From Hippopus hippopus (Eukaryota; Mollusca; Bivalvia; Cardiida; Cardiidae): a DNA stretch of 64,000 nt. Shown here in pieces: positions 54,009 through 63,639 of this stretch (its first letter is position 1; the number at the start of each line of letters is the position of its first letter). The stretch is taken from positions 19,449,215 to 19,513,214 of the forward strand of contig OX328112.1 of assembly GCA_946811185.2 (NCBI GenBank), given 5' to 3'. A program made the position numbers and the translations under genes. The notes under the pieces were generated by a model. It was not told the DNA's origin and ran no database searches. It worked only from the letters and a program-made list of their open reading frames with translations.

Positions 54009-54281
54009 TGATATGGCTTGCAACACGCTAAAAAGGGCATTCGGACATTTGCGTAAAGTGTCATCCCGGATCAGCCTGCGCAGTCCGCGCAGGCTAATCC
54101 GAGACGAAACTTTCCGTTCTTATGTAATTTTCTGTTTTGTGCAAGACTACTCTAAGACAAAATCGAATGTAGTCGTAAAGTGTCGTCTCGGATCAGTCTG
54201 CGCAGATTGCGCAGGCTGATCCGCGACGGCACTTTACACAAAATGTCCGAATACCCCTTTTCGCGTGTTGCAGGCCATATA
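54009..54281. repeat. Family B element, complete
   Basis: ATATGGCTTGCAACACGCTA to CGCGTGTTGCAGGCCATAT; second core CAGTCTGCGCAGATTGCGCA. Confidence 0.9.
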
Positions 54282-54312
54282 CTGTTGAAAACGGGTGAAA
54301 CACCAAACAAAT

Positions 54313-54578
54313 ATGAGCTATGCTCTGAGAAAAGGGGATTTAAAACATCTCCATGATGCATGATACTAAGCAAGTTATCACATAATTACGGATCCATAAA
54401 AAATCCATTTTGAGTAACAACCTACTGAATCATGAGTACTCGTACACTACTCCTTTGACATGCAAAAAATTGACCAATGGCAAAAGCTTCGACCCAGGTC
54501 AGCCTGCGCATTCGGCGCAGGCTGACCTGGGTCGATACTTTTTGCAGATGCATTAAGCCCCCTTTTCACAGAGCATGC
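54313..54578. repeat. Family A element
   Basis: TGAGCTATGCTCTGAGAAAA to CACAGAGCATGCC; long perfect core from CGACCCAGGTCAGCCTGCGC. Confidence 0.88.
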
Positions 54579-54699
54579 CTTATATGGAAAGAGTTATCGG
54601 TCAGTTTATCAATTTCTGGTTCAACTGAACTCCAGTAATCAAAATGAATAATTAAATGAGCTTGAAAATTCTTTGTCTGTGCGCACTGTAACAGATTAT

Positions 54700-54929
54700 A
54701 CCTTCACCACATAATTCCGAGTTTTTGACGCCCTTGAGGAAAATGGCTTTTGAAAACATTGTTGGAAAAGGAGAAAATGCTGGTAACCAGCATTTTCTCC
54801 TTTTGCCACAATGTTTTCTACTCTTTTCAAGACAAACTCCATCATTTAAACTACATTTGAATTGTCGTCTGCAAATGCTTTGAATTTGGATGAGTCTGAA
54901 ATTTTGTCGTTTTGTAAAAGGTTTTTTAA
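54700..54929. repeat. Family C element
   Basis: ACCTTCACCACATAATTCCG to TTTTGTAAAAGGTTTTTTAA; centre AAATGCTGGTAACCAGCATT; last TTAA (54926-54929) shared with the next element. Confidence 0.85.
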
Positions 54930-55142
54930 CTCTTTCGCTTCCGAAAAATGGATTCGACTTTTACTCGAGGTCTAAAGGTATATTTTACGCTGCGGCTGGA
55001 ACTGACTTTGGCCAAAGATAACAGCAAGTAGCGGACGGTTTAGATCAAAGATCAGATTGCACGTTTTGTGCAGTGTGATCTTGATCTACGATGTCCGCAA
55101 AAAGCTATCAAAGGCGACATCTGGCACTGTGACAGATTAATA
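54926..55142. repeat. Family D variant
   Basis: TTAACTCTTTCGCTTCCGAA replaces the usual end; core GATTGCACGTTTTGTGCAGT between AGCGGACGGTTTAGATC and its inverse. A subfamily with different outer sequence. Confidence 0.7.
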
Positions 55143-55272
55143 GCTCTGATATCACGACTGTTGGAAAGCAATCAAAGTAAAAACCTTTGTACAATTTATT
55201 GCGCATTAGAATTGATAGTTTAGAAATAGATGCACCCGGGTTTTTTACCAGATTAGAAATAGTTTTTTATCT

Positions 55273-55480
55273 ATTCTTAGGCTTCTAAGCGCGGCTTAAT
55301 GGACTTTTGCGGACAATGTTGATCCAAGATCAGACTGCTCAGAACGTGCAGTCTGATCTTGGATCTACACTGTCCGATAAGGAGATATTTTTCCCCCAAA
55401 AAATACCTTTGGAGTATTGAAAAATTGGGTTTTTACAATCGGCTCGAAAGTTTCATTTCACTCATTTAGCAGTTAAGGTT
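55273..55480. repeat. Family D element
   Basis: TTCTTAGGCTTCTAAGCGCG to TTAGCAGTTAAGG; core CAGACTGCTCAGAACGTGCA. Confidence 0.88.
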
Positions 55481-55506
55481 CAATATCATTTTGTATCATT
55501 TCATTT

Positions 55507-55769
55507 GAAGCGCGCCATGGCAAAAGGGGGCTTAATGCGTCCCCGTCATGTATAATTCCAAACATGTAATCATACAATTATGGACCTATAAAGTCCATTT
55601 TGTCTAACACTTGGCTGAATCTGGAGGGAGAATGGTCCTTTGAAATGCAGAAAACTGACTAATGGCAAAAAGTTTCGACCCATGTCAGCCTGCGCGCATT
55701 GCGCAGGCTGACATGGGTCCATACTTTTTGCAGATGCATTAAGCCCCTTTTTTTCAAAGAGCATAGTTC
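55507..55769. repeat. Family A element
   Basis: GCGCGCCATGGCAAAAGG to AAAGAGCATAGTTCA; complete core. Confidence 0.86.
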
Positions 55770-55802
55770 ATTTGTACTGTGACAGGTCGGTCTGTTGAAT
55801 TG

Positions 55803-56019
55803 TTAACGAAACAACCCCGAAGTTTACTGATTCCCCTAAAGAGGAGTGGTTTTAAAAACGTTGCAGGAAAAGGAGAAAATGCTGGAGACCAACATTTTCT
55901 CCTTTTCCGACAATTTTCTACCACCTCAGTGACAAATCTCATCAAATTAGCCACATCTTATTTGTCGTCTGCAAACGCTTTCAATTTGGAATAGTCTTTG
56001 TCATTTGGTGAAGAGTTAA
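55803..56019. repeat. Family C element bounded by TTAA
   Basis: TTAACGAAACAACCCCGAAG to TTTGGTGAAGAGTTAA; centre AAATGCTGGAGACCAACATT. Confidence 0.87.
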
Positions 56020-56179
56020 CACGGTGGGACTGCACAGATTTATTCAGCTGTAATTTATATTCATTTCAGCTGAACTGTGATGTTTAATTACAAAACACAG
56101 TTGCTGTTAATGAATTGAAAAACTCTATAGCGCGTACTATAGATATGAATTTTTTTTTGCAGATGATGTACATTAAAGA

Positions 56180-56262
56180 ATTCCTCTGACGGAAGGTGTA
56201 GATTAAAATCATAATGCGCAGAACGTGCTGTATGATCTTGGATCTTCACCGTCCGCTATTTT
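56180..56262. repeat. Family D core fragment
   Basis: GACGGAAGGTGTAGATTAAA, ATGCGCAGAACGTGCTGTAT, CTTCACCGTCCGC; pairing largely kept. Confidence 0.68.
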
Positions 56263-56431
56263 TTTTATGTTTTGGCAAACACACCTTGAAATTGCAACTT
56301 TTCGGGTCGTTTCTTGACTTAAACGTAACAAAACTTCTCGGTCTTGTAAAGAGGTTACTAGAGCCGGCCAGATTATGTTGCAATTTCATTACTTTTTCGC
56401 CAAAAAATCTAAGGCAATGTCGGATGATCAA

Positions 56432-56945
56432 TATATGGGCCATGCTCTGTGAAAAGGGGGCTTAATGCATCTGCAAAAACTATCGCCACAGTTCAGCCTG
56501 CGCTGACCTAAGTCGAAACTTTTTGATTTCGGCCAATTGTCTGCATGTCAGAAGACCATTGTACCTCATGATTCGATCGAAAGTTACAGAAAGAGGATTT
56601 TATGGATCGATAATTATATGGCGTTCAACACGCGAAAAGGGGCATTCGGACATTTGCGTAAAGTGTCGTCTCGGATCAGCCTGCGCAGTCCGCGCAGGCT
56701 AATCCGAGACGGCACTTTACGACAACATTAGATTTTGTGCTACAGTAGACTTGCGCAAAACAGAAAATTACATAAAAACGGAAAGTGTCGTTTCGGATTA
56801 GCCTGCGTGGACTGCGCAGGCTGATCCGAGACGACGCTTTACGCAAATGTCCGAATGCCCCTTTTCGCGTGTTGCAGGCCATATGATGACTTGCTTGGTA
56901 TAAAACATCAGTCAAAGACGCATTAAACCCCCTTTTTACATAGCA
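56432..56945. repeat. Family A element split by family B
   Basis: GGGCCATGCTCTGTGAAAAG at left, ATGGATCGATAATTAT before and GATGACTTGCTTGG after the insertion, ending ACATAGCATGAATC. The core has lost its second arm. Confidence 0.87.
56616..56884. repeat. Family B element nested in family A
   Basis: ATATGGCGTTCAACACGCGA to CGCGTGTTGCAGGCCATAT, both cores intact. It interrupts the family A block ATAATTATGTGATGAC. Confidence 0.92.
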
Positions 56946-58305
56946 TGAATCGTTTGTATAAGATAAGTAATCACGCAAACCATAGATATCATGTCATTGT
57001 TCATTTACTCCGGAAAGTTTCATGATATGTTGGTTTGTCACGCACAAATCATATTGTGTACCTCAAATGTTTCACCACAAAAATAAGTAACGGTGACAAA
57101 CGCATCCTAGGGGAAAGCTTTATTTTTACATTGCCTGAAACAAAGGTCGAATTTATTCCCATTTCTAACAGTATCATCGTGTCATCATCATTTTTAGAAG
57201 GTGGTGACCTTTCAGGTCTCACCTTCTCATGTCAACCGTTGAACTGAAATCTTATGACGACAAATCACTCCTCCGCTTCAAGAAAAATAGTTCCTCATAG
57301 ATCATTGACCAGGCGCGTCTGTGTCATTTGATATGTGAAAATAACATGTGATTGAAAACAATGCAAGCCAGTTACACAAATAATAAACCTCAGAGTTAAA
57401 TGTCACAGAACTAGCTCTAGATTTGAATTTGGCCTCGTTTACAGCTTTGACATGACGCAATTTGTAAAGTCTACATCGCAGATGGATAAGTAAGATAAAC
57501 ACCCCAAAACACCACAAACCACTCAATAAACACCCCTAACCGCTGTCATTACACCCCAAACCACTTTCCTAACACCTAAAAACGCATGCAAATCGCTTAG
57601 ATACGCGATTTTATGGAAACTAGTCATGAAATAATACTATCAATCTTAAAAAGAATTTGTTGTAAACCGTCAAATGAATCAATTTTTAATGAAATGGTCC
57701 ACTGTTAAAACCTATTTTGTAGCAATTTTCTACCATCACCTTCTATTAGTACTTTCAGTACTTTGATTTAATTTGAGGTTTTGACCCCTCTTTTGTTTTG
57801 GAGGTCTAAAGGGCAGCAAGAGGTAGGTGGGGTGGGTAGGTGTAGGGCAGAAGCGACCTTTTCTCTGACAAAACTCCTTATGTAAATGGAATAACCTTTT
57901 TTTCTGTGTTTCTCTCGTAATCTCGAATATTATTTTACTATAGAAAACTTCGCTTTATTATGTCTGTAGAATTATCCATTAACGAAGAGAAAAGAAAAAT
58001 GACCACTCCTTTAAAAGTCTATTTGTGTTTTTATGTAAAAGCAAAGGTCTAGAGATAAGCTTCCATGAATCTCCTTCTTGTCCGTAAGTTTACTTACCCT
58101 CGCTTTGCGGCATCAAGCCTTTTAGCGAGCAGTTTTATGGTTTTAGTTTTGCTATGATCCATATTTATTTATACAGTACAGATTTACCTGATCTTATATA
58201 GCGCTGCTAGGTTTCACTCACAGAAAAGTAAGTAAGTAGGTGTAAAACTGGGATTATTTTAGCCACACAACTAAGGTTCTCTTTATTAAAAACAATAAAT
58301 ATAGT
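56946..58305. other. Unassigned low-repeat stretch
   Basis: A loose repetition of AACACCCCAAACCAC near 57495-57565 and a G-rich piece near 57822 (GTGGGGTGGGTAGGTGTAGG). Open frames at 57035-57247 and 57302-57526 match nothing known to me. Confidence 0.5.
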
Positions 58306-58512
58306 TTAACCCTTATCCTGCCAAATAAGTTAAGTGAAACTTTCAAGGCGATAGTAAAAACCCGAATATTGTTGTTTCGAACTTATTTTTTGGAGAAAAT
58401 ATATATCCTTATCGGATAGTGTAGATCCAAGATCAGACTGCACATTCTGTGCAGTCTAATCTTGATCTACACTATCCACAAAAGGCCTCGCGCCTAGCAG
58501 GTTAAGGCTTAA
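58306..58512. repeat. Family D element bounded by TTAA
   Basis: TTAACCCTTATCCTGCCAAA to CTAGCAGGTTAAGGCTTAA; core CAGACTGCACATTCTGTGCA. Confidence 0.92.
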
Positions 58513-58579
58513 AGAGGTAGACGGAGTAAGAGATTCTGGAATATTAATATTGAAACTCTATTGTGTGTCAGTATGAAGT

Positions 58580-58975
58580 AAAATAATGAAAAATAACTCC
58601 AAGACTAATTGCCTCTTTTTCCTCACTGTGTTGTTGTTGTTGTTGTTGAAAAGTAGAATTGGGTTATTGGCGTATGAAAATATTGTATTTCGAAATAGCA
58701 CAAGCAAAGAATCGTTCTCTTCTACATTAGTTTGCTATGGTATGAATTGAGGCCTCCGGGTATCGATTAGCGGTAGCAACGCTTGTTAATAGTGGTTTCA
58801 TAAATGTGCGAGCATATGTGGCATAAGGGACCCGCCGAATAAACATGTGCACATTTTTTACCAATCGCAAATTACCATCTATTCATTCTTTATCAGTACA
58901 AAGAAGTAAGTCAAAAGCCAGCGCATTCGGCAACGCCGAAAAAAATAAACCTCATTTTGCAGCACAAATAGATTT
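58580..58975 (-). repeat. Family G element
   Basis: Inverted relative of 25715-26080: CCTCTTTTTCCTCACTGTG, GAAATAGCAC, ATCGATTAGCGGTAGCAACG, AACATGTGCACA, GTCAAAAGCCAGCGCATTCGG. A TTG run lies at about 58631. Confidence 0.8.
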
Positions 58976-59079
58976 TTACCACAGATATCGGGAACAAAGG
59001 CTCCCTTCAGAATCATTTGAAACATAAGAAGTGAAATATACCAGATATTTGCAACTTTTCTGTGGTGCCGGTTGTTATT

Positions 59080-59338
59080 GAACCATGCCCGGTGAAAAGG
59101 GAGCTTAATGCACCTGCAAAAAGTATCGACCCAGGTCAGCCTGCGCAGTCTGCGCAGGCTGACCTGGGTCGAAACTTTTTGCTGTTGGTAATTTTTCTGT
59201 ATGTGAAAAGACCATTCTACCTCCAGATTTAGTTGGATTGCTAGACTTGGTATTTATGGATCCATAATTATGCGACAACTTGCCTAGTGCAAAGCACAAC
59301 GAGGATGCATTGAAACCTCTCTTCCTAAACCATGGCTG
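59080..59338. repeat. Family A element
   Basis: TGAACCATGCCCGGTGAAAA to CTAAACCATGGCT; long core from CGACCCAGGTCAGCCTGCGC. Confidence 0.87.
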
Positions 59339-59667
59339 TATTATATTCTTGGCCTCAGACTGAATCCAACAATCTAAACAACGCTTGGTTATGCTATTTC
59401 CTCCTGTAACATTCTTACCAAACTTGTTCATGCTTTTAACGCCCTGAGAAATAAATCTTTGAGAAAACACCGTGGACAAAAGAGAACACGGTAACCTTTG
59501 AATGACAAATCTCATCGTCTGACCTTCGTTTAATTTGTCGCCTCCAAATGTTTTTGATATAGACGAGTCTAAAAATGTTATCGCCTGTAAAATAGCTTAT
59601 AGTTATAAAGCCAGATATTGTTTACCAAAAGAAAACTTAGGTCAACACTGCTTATCATTTTGCTTGG
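59339..59667. other. Unassigned stretch with family C-like remnant
   Basis: CTTTTAACGCCCTGAGAAAT, GAATGACAAATCTCATCG and TTTAATTTGTCGCCTCCAAA (59432-59550) are family C outer segments whose hairpin core has been lost. Confidence 0.55.
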
Positions 59668-59902
59668 CAGTAACTCTTTACCAAAAGCATAACTCTTAAT
59701 TTGCCAAATTCGAAAACATTTGCAAACAACAAATTCACTGTGATTCAAACGATAAAATTTGTCTTAGAAAGGACAGAGAACATTGTGGAAAAAAGGAGGA
59801 AATGCTGGTTATCAGCATTTTCTCCTTTTCCCAAAATGTTTAAAAAAGAGCTCTTTCCCTTGGGTCGTTTAAAATCTGGATTGTTGGATAAAAGTATTAA
59901 AA
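59668..59902. repeat. Family C element
   Basis: TAACTCTTTACCAAAAGCAT to GATTGTTGGATAAAAGTATT; centre AAATGCTGGTTATCAGCATT. Confidence 0.82.
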
Positions 59903-59918
59903 AAAAAATTGTCTTCTT

Positions 59919-60294
59919 TTAAAGGCGCAATAGCGGCCATAAAATCAAAGCAGGTGTTAAAATGCATTTGCATTATAGTCATACCATTTTAAAATATGTA
60001 AATTATTGTAAAGATGAAAATCTTTTATTGTGTGGTCTGTCTAAGTCGCTGGCAGAAAAAATGAATTTCAAAACCAAGTAAAAAGTAACGAAAGATAGAG
60101 TAACCTGGGAACTTGTGGTCCGGTTTTAAAATTCATTTTCTCCAAGCAAGAAAATTATGGGCCAACCTTACAATTAACAGATTGTCATTTTCACAACAGT
60201 TTCCATACTTTCAAATGGTATAATATAAATTTACTGTATTTTATCAACTACATTATTTACTTTTTGTAGCTACTGAGCCTTTAAGTGATCTAAC
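59919..60294. repeat. Family J: 376-bp TTAA-bounded foldback element
   Basis: TTAA at 59919-59922 and 60291-60294. Ends TTAAAGGCGCAATAGC and, inverted, TTAAAGGCTCAGTAGC match at 14 of 16. Long diverged arms both contain CATACTTTYAAATGGTAT-like and ACAGATTGTCATTTTCAC-like blocks in opposite orientation. Fragments of it occur at 20795 and near 36580-36690. Confidence 0.8.
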
Positions 60295-60451
60295 GAACAA
60301 TTCCACAGCAAACTAAGACACCTTAAGGTCGTGATCTAGAATTAAACACACTTGACGGTATATATTTGAGATCAGACTGCACTTTCTATGCATCCACGAG
60401 TATCTACAACGTCACAAAAAATTCCTGTTGTCACCGAGGGTGTTGCAAAGG

Positions 60452-60681
60452 TTAAACTTTTACCAAAAGACAAATTTTTGGACTGGACCATATTCAAACC
60501 ATTTGAAGACGACAAAGTAAATATCGCTAAGATGATGACTTTTGTCTTTACCAGGGCAGAAAATATTGGGGGGAAAGGAGAAAATGCTGGTCACCAGCAT
60601 TTTCTCCTTTTCCCGCAATATTTTCAAAAGCCTTCTCTTTCAGCGTCGTTAAAAGTCGGGGATTGTATGGTAAAGGGTTAA
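60452..60681. repeat. Family C element bounded by TTAA
   Basis: TTAAACTTTTACCAAAAGAC to TTGTATGGTAAAGGGTTAA; centre AAATGCTGGTCACCAGCATT. Confidence 0.88.
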
Positions 60682-60925
60682 TTTGTTTAGATATTCTAGA
60701 AAACTTCCTCGGAACTGTCGGGAAATTTCTTGCACACATTGAATAACAATACCGTTATGTGACACCCCTTCCATCAATAACAGGCAATTTAGGATTTCTA
60801 ATAGCCCAACGATAAGCTTGGAATTCATGGCAATATTTACAGATCCTCTGAAACCGATGATAAGAGAAAGATAAAGGATCTGACATGAGTCGGCATTTGA
60901 GATGTATATTATCTGACATGAGTTG

Positions 60926-61030
60926 GCGTTTGAGATAAAATCTTGTTAAACGAGTCTAAGAAAATGTTTTTCGCCTTTGGCGAGCTAACATTTTTTCTTG
61001 ATGACTTTGATCAAATTTCATCTGAAACAC
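60926..61030. repeat. ~105-bp inverted repeat
   Basis: GCGTTTGAGATAAAATCTTG pairs imperfectly with CAAATTTCATCTGAAACAC; the inner arms AGAAAATGTT and AACATTTTTTCT flank CGCCTTTGGCG. Confidence 0.7.
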
Positions 61031-61128
61031 TAAGGAATGTCAGATTCTTTTTATCACATAACGATATTTCACACATGATAGATCAGAAGAAGCAAAACCA
61101 TCTATAAATGCACCCGCGGTAATATAGG

Positions 61129-61266
61129 GTTAATTCACGTTTTTGAGGTCGTTAACATTCGCAGAGGCCCGAAAAATGCTTTAACGCCCGAGTGCGAAGC
61201 ACGAGGGTGTTAAAGTATTTTGAGGGCCTCTGCGAATGTTAACGACCTCAAAAACGTGAATTAATG
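61129..61266. repeat. ~138-bp palindrome (foldback element)
   Basis: Arms TTAATTCACGTTTTTGAGG and its inverse, GTTAACATTCGCAGAGGCCC and its inverse, meeting at CCCGAGTGCGAAGCACGAGG. Only a few mismatches. Confidence 0.88.
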
Positions 61267-61267
61267 C

Positions 61268-62402
61268 TATTATTGCATAAAGTAAAGGTATTTTAGCAAT
61301 AATTTGCAAAGATAGCAAAAATATTTCCATAGAAATGCAAATAAGCGAACTTCAAATGTACTGTACCTAAATGGGTCAAAACTGGAAATCGGCGAAGAAG
61401 TTTTTGTTACGAGCAATGAAGGGCCGTTTTGATTCTCTCGGTGTAAATTCACTTCTAATGATTTTTAATACAAAGTGGACTTACACTGGATAAACTTGCA
61501 CACGTTTGGACGATTACAACTAGGATGAATGAGTGGATATGAATTTCTGTAACTGAAAGACGTCAGAGGGATCGATCTACATCAAGCGAGGGAATTACCG
61601 ATCACGTTAAAAAGTGGGTGGGAAGTAGCTGGTTTAGAGTACATTTCACGAGTGATTTTTTGTTCAGATCTCGATTAAACTGAGATCCTGTGCAAAGTTT
61701 TGTTTGTGGTGTACTAATATCATCAAAGACAAGCCATGAAAAGGATCTGATATGGTACAAGTTCCTACAGTTTGATGGTCGGAGTCTAGGGAAAATCTGA
61801 CAAGAACAAACCATTCGGCATACCTCGGGTGATGGGAGCCATCATATCCCTCGGCTGTATCTGGTGGATTAATATGCATCAGATCGATACATATCCGGAA
61901 ATACGCCGGTTTACCGTTCTGAAAATTGTAAGGCTCCTCTTAAAAAAAGAAAACTTGAGTTTCAGTTTTCTATCGAAATCTTTCTAACTATGTTTCAGTT
62001 GAGTTGGTAAACGGTTCGTACATTCATTATTCATCAATTCCGATCAAAGTTTTCACCGACAGATAAACAGATGTGAATAACTTCATCGAGGTTGTTTATG
62101 TCGTTACTAAACGACTGACAGTGGCGCGCCATGTATGAGATCACGTGATTCGCAGTTCAAATGGAAGCGACCGTTATACGGACGAGGTTAGATGTAGGTA
62201 CGGAATCGGCCGAGTTGTGACGAGTGAAGAACAAACGTTGTTTACAAGGTAGGCCCGAATCGAGGATATTGATAGTACAAAGCCGGGCGTTAACGGCGCG
62301 TGAATTTACTGATTAATACACGTTTTCTACCGTTAACGCCCGGTTTTTACCCGTTAATACATGCTTATAACGGCCCGAAAAGGCACATTTTATGCAATAA
62401 TA
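61268..62402. repeat. Possible ~1.1-kb inverted-repeat element hosting the 415-bp element
   Basis: TATTATTGCATAAA (61268-61281) and TTTATGCAATAATA (62389-62402) are perfect inverted 14-mers. Between them lie unassigned sequence, the 415-bp element, and GCGTTAACGGCG / ACCGTTAACGCCCGG repeats near 62285-62345. Confidence 0.45.
61802..62236. mobile_element. 415-bp non-autonomous element with 10-bp target duplication, copy 2
   Basis: Body 61812-62226, flanked by AAGAACAAAC at 61802-61811 and 62227-62236. It differs from copy 1 at three sites, near 5369, 5511 and 5562 of copy 1. Confidence 0.88.
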
Positions 62403-62589
62403 TACATAAAACCCATTCATTTTTATGAAATACTCACAAAATGACGTCAAAAATGACGTCACACAATTGTGACACCAAACGTGTATAAGAAAATTCGTGA
62501 TGGATATAATGATTATAGCAAAAACAAGGGAGGTTATGTGATAAAAGAAAACGCTTTATTGATAGAAGGTCGACACTCGAGCCCTCCCA

Positions 62590-62705
62590 TCAGTCTGACC
62601 ATCAGAAAGAAAGGCATTTGAAAACATTTAAGGTCAGGAGAAAATGTAGGCAACCAGCATTTTCTCCTTTTTCTTCAATGTCTTATCTATGCTCGTTTTC
62701 AGGCA
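62590..62705. repeat. Family C relic
   Basis: AGGCATTTGAAAACATTTAA, GGAGAAAATGTAGGCAACCA and CAGCATTTTCTCC; outer segments gone. Confidence 0.65.
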
Positions 62706-62734
62706 GTTTTTATCCAGTTTTTAAACCATTTCAT

Positions 62735-62890
62735 CCTTATTTTATGAAACTATAATCATTCTTGTATCTTCATGCCAAATGATCGGGCCCTGATGGCTGC
62801 AAGATTGCACAGATAACGACGGATAGAAAACGCATTTCATGCTTTGGAGGCCTTCAAAGCAATTGCTGTTGTCGTTTCCGGTTTTAAGTG
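62735..62890 (-). repeat. Inverted relative of the 1.2-2.3 kb duplication
   Basis: Minus strand contains GGCATGAAGATACAAG, CTTGCAGCCATCAGGG, CTTTGAAGGCCTCCAAAGCA and AAAACCGGAAACG, in the order seen at 1823-1950. Confidence 0.7.
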
Positions 62891-63179
62891 CGGTCAAATT
62901 CCTTGTGTTTTTTTCTACCTCTTAAGCCATACATGTAGGCATATATATTGGTAATTTATTATATGTTTACACTGCTGAGCCATTTTATACACACTGTCAA
63001 GTTTGAACGTTTTTTTTTTTTTTGTCTCCAGCTGTAAGGACGTATCTTTAAATAACCTTTCACAAATTAATACCGTCAATTGACGAGCCCCTTTAAACTC
63101 GTAGCCGTAAATCCCGCCAATCTTTGACAACACTAAAAACTTTATTGCCTGGTAAATACTTACCTTAAAAGTAAAGAAG

Positions 63180-63317
63180 GCATGCTCTGTGAAAAAGGGG
63201 TTGAATGCATCTGCAAAAAGTATCGACTCAGGTCAGCCTGCGCGGAATGCACAGGCTGACCTGGGTCGATACTTTTTGCAGATACATCAAACCCCCTTTT
63301 CACAAAGCATGGCTCAG
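63180..63317. repeat. Compact symmetrical family A element
   Basis: About 138 bp: ends GCATGCTCTGTGAAAAAGGG and CACAAAGCATGGCT, arms GCATCTGCAAAAAGTATCGA and CGATACTTTTTGCAGATACA, core GTCAGCCTGCGCGGAATGCA. The asymmetric interior of the long form is absent, so the whole element is one hairpin. Confidence 0.9.
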
Positions 63318-63639
63318 TTTTTATTTTTCATGGATGTATTCAAAGCTCTCTACTGCAAATTTAACGTTGTAATCGTTCTTGGTTATAATGATATCATTCA
63401 AAAATCTGTACCGACGCCATCTGGACTAAAAGTTCACAAAGAACGGCAATAAAACCTCCCAAAAAGTGCATTTAGATTGCAAGCAATCTATATAGGAAAA
63501 CACGAAATGAGAACTATTTGTATTGTCAGATACAGCCATGCAGACTGGATACGTCTGTACACAATATATCAAGGGAGATTAATGGCAAATCCGTGTCCCA
63601 TTTGTTACGATATCAAACTGCATCAGAGTTCAAGTCGTT

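Noticed and set aside
54013..54219. Frame MACNTLKRAFGHLRKVSSRI, seen at several loci
   Set aside because: Translation of family B elements; both arms produce it.
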